Shown: in pieces, positions 57,553-64,000 of the stretch
Numbering within the stretch: the stretch's first letter is position 1
How the letters are laid out: each line of letters opens with the position of its first letter
Source of the DNA: Tritrichomonas musculus
Lineage: Eukaryota > Parabasalia > Tritrichomonadida > Tritrichomonadidae
DNA: 64,000 nucleotides
Assembly (NCBI GenBank): GCA_039105265.1
Contig: JAPFFF010000001.1
Span: 4,216,001-4,280,000 of the forward strand
Direction: 5' to 3'
Notes under the pieces: generated by a model
Told to the model about the DNA's origin: nothing
The model's database searches: none
Seen by the model: only the letters and a program-made list of their open reading frames with translations
Made by a program: the position numbers and the translations under genes

Positions 57553-58455
57553 TTAAGACTTTGAAAATTTAAAGTATTGTTGACGGAGTTCTTGAAGTTC
57601 ACTTTGTAATCGATACCATTCTTGTTTATCTTCAGGATTCAAGGCTGAGATGTTATGACGCATCCTTCCGTACTCATCTTCAATCTCTGGTGCTTTCATC
57701 ATGAGTTGACGTCTTTGATTTTCTTTTTCGCCCATTACTTTCAAAAGATTTTCGATTTGTTCCTCTTCTTCAGGAATCAAATTTGCGTAATAAACGTCTT
57801 TCATTTTTTTAACTCTTGCTACAACAATTTTTTTTTGGATTATTTTCTTTTGAATTGAAAGAATACAGGCTTCATCCCAGAGTTGACTATTATTTTGCTT
57901 TATTTCTTCGTTACGTATCAATTCTTTCTGAAAAACTTCTTTACCAAAATTTTTTGGCAAATCCCAACTTTCCTTGTAACCAGTGGCTTTAATACATTTG
58001 TCAATTTCTTGATATTGTTTTCTCACTGCCACTAATTGTTCTTCCAAAGAGGAACTTTCCGACATTTCTTCAACTCTTGCTGCAGCAATAAGTTGCCTGA
58101 TAAAATCCATTTCCGTTAAGAGTTGATCTTCTTTTTCTTTGAGTCGTTCTTGTTCTTCATTCCTGATTTCAGCGAAATCAGAGTGTAAACGAATTGGTAA
58201 TTCTTGATATTGTTTTCCCACTGCTGCTAATTGTTCTTCCAAAGAGGAACTTTCCGACATTTCTTCACTTCTTGCTGCAGCAATATTTTTTCTTATTTCC
58301 ATAATTTCGCCAAGGAGAATACTTTCTTCGTCTTTGAGTGGATCTACTACTTCAGATATGTTAGAAGACATTAGCTCGAACCATTTTTCATGTAAATCTT
58401 GATATTGTTTTCTCACGAGCTCTAATTGTTCTTCCCAATAAGTACGTTCAGCCAT
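57553..58455 (-). CDS. Coiled-coil protein with internal repeats, 300 residues
   Basis: Starts MAERTYWEEQLELVRK. At least three related segments of about 70 residues start with (W/S)EEQL-x-xVRKQYQ and end with IAAARxEEMSESSS, followed by a more divergent fourth. Alanine/Glu heptads form coiled coils throughout. The repeats suggest internal duplication of a rod-like unit. Its promoter is shared with the integrase. Confidence 0.6.
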   Translation of the reverse strand: MAERTYWEEQLELVRKQYQDLHEKWFELMSSNISEVVDPLKDEESILLGEIMEIRKNIAAARSEEMSESSSLEEQLAAVGKQYQELPIRLHSDFAEIRNEEQERLKEKEDQLLTEMDFIRQLIAAARVEEMSESSSLEEQLVAVRKQYQEIDKCIKATGYKESWDLPKNFGKEVFQKELIRNEEIKQNNSQLWDEACILSIQKKIIQKKIVVARVKKMKDVYYANLIPEEEEQIENLLKVMGEKENQRRQLMMKAPEIEDEYGRMRHNISALNPEDKQEWYRLQSELQELRQQYFKFSKS

Positions 58456-58467
58456 AAAAACAAAAAT

Positions 58468-58490
58468 AAAAGTGAAGTGTCAAAACCGCT
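58468..58490 (-). promoter_or_regulatory. Class A promoter, between coiled-coil gene and integrase
   Basis: Minus-strand AGCGGTTTTGACACTTCAC then TTTTATTTTTG for the gene at 58455. The integrase ATG at 58507 lies 17 bases away on the other side. Confidence 0.6.
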
Positions 58491-58506
58491 CTTTATTGAA
58501 ATTTAA

Positions 58507-59895
58507 ATGTTATCGTCAGAAGGTGAAAAATTAATGAATTATTTAGAAAAGAAAGCTTATCAAAAGAAATTAATAATGCCAAATGAAGCTAGAAATTATA
58601 AAGGGTATCAAAAAGATTTTGTAACTGATGATGAATTTGAACAAATTTATAATGCTTATTCAGAATTTCGAAAAGTATTATCTGAATCATTACCTGTAAT
58701 CACTGATGAAAAAATTCCTGATGATGAATTAAGTTTTGAAGAAAAAATTGAGAACCATGTAATTAATAATTTACATAATGAAAATATTCGTACTTTTCCT
58801 GAATTTGAAAAATTGACCTCTGGATGGAAAAAAGGTAAAGATAAATATACTATGGAAGAATGGTATGAAATATATATTACAAAAATTATGGAACAACCAG
58901 GAATGATAGTTGAATTCAAAGGTAAAACAAATGTACCTGATATTGCATTTAGAAATAAAAATAAAAGACATGTATTATTAAAACAATTTGAAAAAGTTAT
59001 TGAGCCAAATTATGTTTCTGAAGATGATTATGTTCAAAAGAAACAATTTCCAACTAATAAGAATAAAAAATATTATTTACATAAATTATGTGAACCTGGT
59101 ACTTATTTAATTGATATTATGTTTGAAAAAAATGTTGGGTACTTAATTTGTATAGAAGCCAATAGTCGATATTTATATGCAATTCCTTTAGGTAGAGAAT
59201 GTTTTGGTGATATAAATAAAATTATGACTGCTGGACAAAAAACATCTATTTCAATAACAAAAGCTTTAAATACTTTATTTCAACAAGGAATGAAACCTAA
59301 AATATTGACCGGAGATGGTGAAAAAGGTTTTTGTTCTGAAGAAACAATTAATTTTTTAAACTCAAATGGAATTAAATGGGAACCTGTTGATAGAATGGAT
59401 GATTATCATTATCCATCATTTTTACGAAAACCAGGTGAAAAACAAACAACTAGCCCATTACATTCTTCATTAGGTATAGTTGATAGAATTATTAGAACTT
59501 TGAGAGATATGGCTTTTGAAGTTCAACGAGAAATCTCCCCTGAAATATTAAAAGAATTAGTTGTTCAATATAATAATGCCCCACACTTAACTTTGTCAAA
59601 ATATGCAGGTATGAATGTTTCCCCTAGTCAAATGCAAAATAATTCTGATTTATATACTTTTATTTGTAGACGTATTTCTCAAGCTAATTATAATGTTTCT
59701 GCTCAAAAAGGTTATAATTTAAAAGAAAACCAAGAAGTAATTGTATATAATAATAAAGACACTCTTAAAAAAAGACGATCAATAACTCAACCTGGTAGAT
59801 TTTTTGTAAAAGGTTTTCAAAATGGTAAATATTTAATACAAGATCTTAAAGGAAATACTCAAATATTACCTCGTTATAGATTAGATCCTATTTGA
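58507..59895 (+). CDS. Retrovirus-like DDE integrase
   Basis: 462 residues. The rve-type catalytic core spans about 195-370: YLIDIMFE near 203, the LTGDGEKGF strand near 267, and HSSLGIVDRIIRTLRD near 320. The C-terminal part ends in an SH3-like segment (GRFFVKGF, GKYLIQDLKG and LPRYRLDPI), typical for this family. The N-terminal 150 residues are charged and helical. The enzyme inserts the linear element by its terminal repeats, normally giving 5-6-base target duplications. It identifies the element as Maverick/Polinton class. Confidence 0.9.
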   Translation: MLSSEGEKLMNYLEKKAYQKKLIMPNEARNYKGYQKDFVTDDEFEQIYNAYSEFRKVLSESLPVITDEKIPDDELSFEEKIENHVINNLHNENIRTFPEFEKLTSGWKKGKDKYTMEEWYEIYITKIMEQPGMIVEFKGKTNVPDIAFRNKNKRHVLLKQFEKVIEPNYVSEDDYVQKKQFPTNKNKKYYLHKLCEPGTYLIDIMFEKNVGYLICIEANSRYLYAIPLGRECFGDINKIMTAGQKTSISITKALNTLFQQGMKPKILTGDGEKGFCSEETINFLNSNGIKWEPVDRMDDYHYPSFLRKPGEKQTTSPLHSSLGIVDRIIRTLRDMAFEVQREISPEILKELVVQYNNAPHLTLSKYAGMNVSPSQMQNNSDLYTFICRRISQANYNVSAQKGYNLKENQEVIVYNNKDTLKKRRSITQPGRFFVKGFQNGKYLIQDLKGNTQILPRYRLDPI

Positions 59896-59897
59896 AT

Positions 59898-59966
59898 TGT
59901 CAGAAAATGCAAAAATAAAAAGGGTGTGATTATGCAAAAATAAAAAGAGTGTCAAAAAATGCAGTA
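59898..59966. other. Degenerate promoter-like repeat after the integrase
   Basis: Two copies of TGCAAAAATAAAAAG followed by GGTGT or AGTGTCAAAA, resembling a decayed class A site duplicated next to the integrase stop. No gene is placed to use it except possibly the leftward gene ending at 59990. Confidence 0.4.
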
Positions 59967-59989
59967 AATTGAATTGTTTATTTAATTAA

Positions 59990-60268
59990 TTATTTCCTTT
60001 CGTTCCAGCGTTTGAGATTTTTCAAACCTGCCTTTAATTCTTCAATGAAGAAGCATTCAAGTTCGTTAGCTTTTTCTTCATTTGAGCTATCTCCATCATT
60101 CATTATCACACGAACATCATCGAAGTGATTCATATTGGCTGCAGCTTCTTGGAGCATATATGCCATTTTTTCTCTTTGATCAAGATCATCAGAAATAGTT
60201 CTCCATTCATGAACACTATCAAGAGCTTCGACAACTTCGAGTAAGTGTTGGATCGTACGGGCTTCCAT
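59990..60268 (-). CDS. Small helical protein, 92 residues
   Basis: ATG 60268 gives MEARTIQHLLEVV; ten upstream open codons come from the class B promoter. Four or so acidic amphipathic helices, no domain recognised. Confidence 0.6.
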   Translation of the reverse strand: MEARTIQHLLEVVEALDSVHEWRTISDDLDQREKMAYMLQEAAANMNHFDDVRVIMNDGDSSNEEKANELECFFIEELKAGLKNLKRWNERK

Positions 60269-60325
60269 GCTTGTATAAAAATGATGTGATGACCTCACGA
60301 GAAAAAATTAGATTTTTTGGTTAAC
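60269..60325 (-). promoter_or_regulatory. Class B promoter, internal copy
   Basis: Minus strand: ACCGTTAACC, TCTAATTTTTTCTCG, GGTCATCACATCA and TTTTT before the ATG at 60268. The same layout stands at both element ends. Confidence 0.6.
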
Positions 60326-60337
60326 GGTCGCCTAGTG

Positions 60338-60356
60338 AAAAAGTTCATTTTTTTTA
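60338..60356 (+). promoter_or_regulatory. Class C promoter
   Basis: AAAAAGTTCATTTTTTTTA immediately before the ATG at 60357, back to back with a class B site. Confidence 0.55.
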
Positions 60357-60755
60357 ATGTCGGACAAACAAAGTGTTCCTGAACAATTTGAAATTAAAGA
60401 TGATATACCAGCTATGTCTGCAAAAGACATGAGAAATCCAAAAAGAACTCAAGGTTGGAAAATGTTAAAATCAAGGTATGGGGAAAATGTATCCCATCAA
60501 AAATTAGCAGCAGTTGCAAAAGTTATGATGCATTGTATTGATCATAATATTCCATCAGAAACTCCAAGTCTTTCAAGGGAAGAAATTAGATCGAAAGACA
60601 AATTAATTCTTTGGTTCGATACTCATATTGAGTTTATTCGACCATTTTTGTCGCCTGGAATGATGATTGGTTATGATTCTGGCAAATTCGTTCCGATTCC
60701 CATACCAAAAGAAACTACTGAAAAAGAAGAAGAAAAAGATAAAGAAAAGAAATAA
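60357..60755 (+). CDS. Unknown protein, 132 residues
   Basis: Starts MSDKQSVPEQFEIKDD. A compact domain in the middle (RTQGWKMLKSRYGENVSHQKLAAVA) and a Lys/Glu tail. Its promoter is back to back with that of the gene at 60268. No family recognised. Confidence 0.55.
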   Translation: MSDKQSVPEQFEIKDDIPAMSAKDMRNPKRTQGWKMLKSRYGENVSHQKLAAVAKVMMHCIDHNIPSETPSLSREEIRSKDKLILWFDTHIEFIRPFLSPGMMIGYDSGKFVPIPIPKETTEKEEEKDKEKK

Positions 60756-60830
60756 ATAAAAAATTAATTAATTAAATTGGTTTATTAAAAACCTAAATCT
60801 TTTTTGAGAGTTTTTTTTTATTACGACCTC

Positions 60831-63176
60831 TCAATCATCGTAGTGTGGGAAAGCGTCAAAATCGTCATCACTGGAGAGGACATCTACCACGTCTTTTGGT
60901 GTCTCGTTTTGATGATAGATTTCTCTTTCGTCAGGTCTTAGAAATTGATCAATACTCAGGTAGTACCATTGCATGTGCGTTTTGGTTTTTGAATAATTTT
61001 CGATCTTTTCTTCGGCAATTTTCTTTGCTTTTTCATCGTTGCAGCCATGAATGATTTTGATAGCATTTTCTAATTCTGCTCTTTTTTGTATTGCTAATTC
61101 ATCCGAATGATCATTCATTTCGTCTTCGGGTATTTGAAGTTTTGAGGCATTTTTGCGAATTGTTTCATTCATTTGTTTGACAACTTTATCATAATCTTCA
61201 TCAGACATTGTTAGTGGTTGTTTATTTGCAGCCATGACTTTTTCTTGTATTTTTTCTGGTGATTCCCTTCTTTTTAAATGATTAAGGATTTGTTCACTAT
61301 TGACCTTCTTTTGCCATTCTTTGTATTTTTCAGACTCTTCGTTGGTAAAGAAATGGCATTTCTGAACTTCAAACGGTTGCTTGCCTTTTTCCATGAATGG
61401 CTTCAATCTTTCTTCAACTTCTTTTTTGGCGATATTTTGTGAGACGTCCTGAATTTTTGATAAGATCCGACTGAATTCATCAATTTTTGTTGACCATTGT
61501 CTTACCAATAAAACATGAGCGCTCCATTGATCCTGTTCCTTTTGAGTTACCAAATCCAAGACGGTTAAGACTTCCAATAATTCACCTTCGTCCAACTTTA
61601 TTTGAATTCTTTTTTCAATTTCGTCTTCCAATTTTTCTTCATTCCAGTCAGGGTGTGAAAATTGCACCATTTCTTTTGTGTCATTAATCAATTGTTTTTT
61701 GATATTGTTTTGTAAAATATTTTGATCCCTGTATTTTCGCCAATAAATTTGCGATTCTTTTTCAGTGAGTAGTTCATCTAATTCCCAATCATCGGAATCA
61801 GCAAATTTGTCAGGATTGAGAACTCTTTCTCTTGCAATTTTTGTTATTTCGTTGTCTGCTTTTTCTGGGTATATCAGGTGGAGCATTTCTGATAATTCTC
61901 TTATCTGTCTCTTTTGATGACCAGAGACCAATATTATTCTTGGAGTTGGCGCTGGAGGTGGAGGTGTTTGTTGAACATCTTTCGCACGGGGAACTTGTGA
62001 TCGGCTTGTGATCTTTTTCTTTGGTTTATCGCGTTTATCAGATTTATCAGGTTTATCAGGTTGAATAACTCTGTTCATTCTTTCAAGTTTTCTTTTTGAA
62101 GGTGATTTCTTTCCTGTCTTAGATTTCTTTCCTGTCTTAGATTTCTTTTTTGAATTTGTTTTCTTTCCTGTCTTAGATTTCTTTTTTGGTTCTGGTTTAT
62201 TTTTCGTCTTTTCAACTGACCCTGGTTTGATTGTTTCATTCAAATCTTCTAATTGGACTTTTTCTTTCCATTCCATGTATTGTTCTCTTTCTTTCCTGTC
62301 GATTTCGTTTCTTGTAGCTTGACTTGTCTCATCTGTTGAAAACACCAATTTGAGATATGAATGTCGACTGGTAAAGGTTTTTGTTTTCATAAATTTCAAA
62401 ATTTTTCTCAGATCTCTCGGTAAATTGTTTTCATCTTGATAATACTGAAACATTGTTTTCATGATTTCGTCATTTGTCTTTCCGAGAATATCAGCATTGA
62501 TTGATTTGAAATGGTCCATAAATATATCTGTCCAGATTTTGATATTGCCGTTTTCGTCGTAATCATCAACAAATGTATGTGCCAAATTTGATTTGAATAA
62601 TTCCATGCAAATCAATCGTGCAACAATTTCATTCATTTCGTCATCTTCTATAAAACGAAGGAATTCCTGATCAGCTAACCATGCAATTATTTCGGATTTT
62701 GATTGAATGCCATTGTCTTCAAATTCTTGCCATTGCTCCGGGGTTATGTTTGATGGAAGGGTTAAATGATGATGGTGAATATTTTGATCTTTTTCTGTAT
62801 TTTCAACTTTTTCATCTTTTTCCTGACAATCTAAATTTTTGATAACTTCTTTGGGGTCATCATCACTTTTCTGTGCTTTTGGCTGATTTTTCTTAATTAT
62901 TGGTGTTGGCTGAGATTTGTATGCATCTTCTGAAATAAATTCGACTTCTGAGCTATAATCTTCATCTGATGATAAGCTTCTTTTCTTTGGAACTGGTTGA
63001 CTTATTTGTTGAAAACGTGGATTTTTTGAGCCATGTGTAGAAATTTGAATGCCATCAGAAATTTGCCTTTGCATACCATTTTTATTTGTAGCTCCTATTT
63101 CATCATAGGTTTGCTTTTGCTTCTCTTTTTGAGAGTGTAGCCTTTGTCTTGTGGTGTTGTTGCCTTGGTGGGACAT
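60831..63176 (-). CDS. Large charged coiled-coil protein with VPRAKD motif
   Basis: 781 residues from the ATG at 63176 (MSHQGNNTTRQ). The frame opens 32 codons earlier, through the subterminal repeat, and is not used. Parts: a polar N-terminus; an acidic Asp/Glu/Lys stretch; a helical domain at about 150-300; SKTGKK repeats at about 335-370; a Lys/Asp tract; SRSQVPRAKD followed by a poly-Pro run at about 400-420; then long charged helices to the end. The SKTGKK and VPRAKD parts recall the lysine-rich region at 43375-45423. Possible DNA-contacting or scaffold protein; function unknown. Confidence 0.6.
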   Translation of the reverse strand: MSHQGNNTTRQRLHSQKEKQKQTYDEIGATNKNGMQRQISDGIQISTHGSKNPRFQQISQPVPKKRSLSSDEDYSSEVEFISEDAYKSQPTPIIKKNQPKAQKSDDDPKEVIKNLDCQEKDEKVENTEKDQNIHHHHLTLPSNITPEQWQEFEDNGIQSKSEIIAWLADQEFLRFIEDDEMNEIVARLICMELFKSNLAHTFVDDYDENGNIKIWTDIFMDHFKSINADILGKTNDEIMKTMFQYYQDENNLPRDLRKILKFMKTKTFTSRHSYLKLVFSTDETSQATRNEIDRKEREQYMEWKEKVQLEDLNETIKPGSVEKTKNKPEPKKKSKTGKKTNSKKKSKTGKKSKTGKKSPSKRKLERMNRVIQPDKPDKSDKRDKPKKKITSRSQVPRAKDVQQTPPPPAPTPRIILVSGHQKRQIRELSEMLHLIYPEKADNEITKIARERVLNPDKFADSDDWELDELLTEKESQIYWRKYRDQNILQNNIKKQLINDTKEMVQFSHPDWNEEKLEDEIEKRIQIKLDEGELLEVLTVLDLVTQKEQDQWSAHVLLVRQWSTKIDEFSRILSKIQDVSQNIAKKEVEERLKPFMEKGKQPFEVQKCHFFTNEESEKYKEWQKKVNSEQILNHLKRRESPEKIQEKVMAANKQPLTMSDEDYDKVVKQMNETIRKNASKLQIPEDEMNDHSDELAIQKRAELENAIKIIHGCNDEKAKKIAEEKIENYSKTKTHMQWYYLSIDQFLRPDEREIYHQNETPKDVVDVLSSDDDFDAFPHYDD

Positions 63177-63318
63177 GAAAAAAAGTGATGTGATGACCTC
63201 TAGGGAAAAAATTAGATTTTGGTAAACGGTCTCCACCCCTAAACACCTAGAGGCACCCCATAAGGGACCCAAATAAAAATATGATTTTTCGTGCTCACCT
63301 CATCACCTCATTTTTTTA
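63177..63318 (-). repeat. Right subterminal inverted repeat with divergent promoters
   Basis: Inverse copy of the left subterminal repeat, including GGTCTCCACCCC, AAGGGACCCAAAT and both initiator arms. It drives the leftward gene at 63176 and the rightward gene at 63320. Confidence 0.85.
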
Positions 63319-63319
63319 C

Positions 63320-63922
63320 ATGTCGTCCGAGCACCACGTAACCATAGATGAACCAGCTGATACTGAAGATAATGTCGAAACTCATGATGATATTATTGAA
63401 CGATTACGAAATGTGCCAAAACGGTCCGAAACTTCTCTTGGTAAAGAGGAAAACGCCCGAATTTGGGATAACACTGAAACCGAGTATACTGAAGTTGAAC
63501 CAGTTCCGCCTCCTCGATTTCCTAAAATTCCAAACAAAATCCCAGAAAAAGTCGGACTTGATAGTTACTATTTCAACGGAGTTGAACAAAAACGAATAAT
63601 TCGAGGTTTGGCGATGTTTTACCTATACAAAACATTCAAAGGAAAAGGCAAATCTGACCATAATCACCTCAGTTTTGACACCTTACGAAGGTCAAATATG
63701 TTTCGAATTCAGTCGGAAGTTGATGATCGAGCCGAATTTGAGGTCATCAAAGAATACATGGAAATTCAATGCCAAAATGATCGTCTTAAAAATGGCTGTT
63801 TCCCAGAAGAGGAAGAAGAGGAAGAAGAGGAAGAAGAAGAAGAAGAATTAATTGAAAAAGAAGAGGAAAAAGAAGACGAAGCACCAGATGACTTCAAAAA
63901 AGATCCTAATTGGAAACCATAA
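63320..63922 (+). CDS. Terminal element protein, 200 residues
   Basis: ATG 63320 gives MSSEHHVTIDEP; 13 earlier open codons are subterminal repeat. A polar N-terminus, a helical middle with GLAMFYLYKTF and FRIQSEVDDRAEFE, then a run of more than 15 Glu and an acidic tail. It stands at the right end as the 160-residue gene stands at the left, but the two proteins are not clearly alike. Confidence 0.6.
   Translation: MSSEHHVTIDEPADTEDNVETHDDIIERLRNVPKRSETSLGKEENARIWDNTETEYTEVEPVPPPRFPKIPNKIPEKVGLDSYYFNGVEQKRIIRGLAMFYLYKTFKGKGKSDHNHLSFDTLRRSNMFRIQSEVDDRAEFEVIKEYMEIQCQNDRLKNGCFPEEEEEEEEEEEEEELIEKEEEKEDEAPDDFKKDPNWKP
63806..63866 (+). repeat. Poly-Glu GAA/GAG microsatellite
   Basis: A run of GAA and GAG codons encoding a Glu tract inside the last gene; prone to change in length. 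Confidence 0.8.
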
Positions 63923-63970
63923 AAAGGACGTTTAGTGAGAGGACGTTTAATAAATACTCTCATACTAGGT

Positions 63971-64000
63971 TTTAAGTAAACCACACAATTAACAACTTTT
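63971..64000 (-). repeat. Right terminal inverted repeat
   Basis: Inverted partner of 16012-16041, ending ...AATTAACAACTTTT at the last base of the window. The element may extend one or a few bases further. Confidence 0.93.

Larger units (their letters stand above)
16011..64000. mobile_element. Giant Maverick/Polinton-class virus-like element
   Basis: About 48 kb bounded by inverted terminal repeats at both ends. It carries the class-defining set: DDE integrase, protein-primed DNA polymerase B, A32-type packaging ATPase and double-jelly-roll capsid proteins. It also has a superfamily 3 helicase, a KilA-N protein, fibre-like proteins and a giant 3793-residue protein. The left half is mainly the rightward virion module and the right half the replication and accessory module. 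I did not recognise the adenovirus-type cysteine protease often found in the class. The long frames are nearly all open, so the insertion looks young. One lysine-rich region looks broken in about two or three places; the rest looks whole. Maverick copies are usually quoted at 15-25 kb, so this is unusually large. Confidence 0.93.

Noticed and set aside
58507-59895. LTR retrotransposon
   Set aside because: The integrase is retrovirus-like, but there is no reverse transcriptase or LTR. Polymerase B, packaging ATPase and inverted termini place it in the Maverick class.
63177-63272. Longer start for the 781-residue protein
   Set aside because: The added residues are encoded by the subterminal repeat and promoter; the ATG at 63176 follows the initiator-like sequence.

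Overview
The window joins two kinds of DNA. Positions 1 to about 16010 are host chromosome from an AT-rich, apparently intronless, gene-dense protist that uses TAA, TAG and TGA as stops. Positions 16011-64000 are one very large virus-like element of the Maverick/Polinton class. The best guess for the host is a parabasalid (Trichomonas or a close relative). The grounds are intronless genes, very short 5' leaders, initiator-like TCA(C/T)(T/A) sequences just before many ATGs, and a Maverick carrying a KilA-N gene. I have no ribosomal RNA or other species marker, so the species is inference.

Host part (1-16010): the 3' end of a Glu/Lys/Gln-rich protein; a short Raptor-like protein (TORC1); an exportin-like HEAT-repeat karyopherin; a coiled-coil protein; a 1148-residue protein with a doublecortin-like N-terminus, eleven 23-residue repeats and a P-loop NTPase domain; a TBC-domain Rab GAP; and a Rae1/Gle2 nucleoporin with FG repeats inside its WD40 propeller. 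A GC-richer patch (about 15836-15990) of unknown origin lies just before the element.

Element (16011-64000, about 48 kb): it starts and ends with a 30-bp terminal inverted repeat differing at one position. Inside each end is a second, longer inverted repeat that serves as a divergent promoter. The left half (about 16.7-42.2 kb) reads mostly rightward and is the virion module: a 3793-residue protein, an A32-type packaging ATPase, two tandem paralogous double-jelly-roll major capsid proteins, a possible minor capsid protein, and two long fibre-like proteins. The right half (about 42.2-63.9 kb) is the genome-handling and accessory module: a cluster of lysine-rich proteins with SAP-like segments, a protein-primed family B DNA polymerase, a KilA-N protein, a single-pass surface protein with Ser-Pro repeats, a superfamily 3 helicase, a DDE integrase, and many small coiled-coil or unknown proteins.

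Non-structural genes share three recognisable upstream motifs, all ending in an initiator-like TCA(C/T)TTTT. Four virion genes instead share a T-run followed by TGC. This suggests two expression classes and also corrects many gene starts. Nearly all long frames are open, so the insertion looks recent. One lysine-rich stretch (43375-45423) looks broken in about two or three places; otherwise the element looks largely whole. The window stops exactly at the right terminal repeat, so the right flank is not visible.
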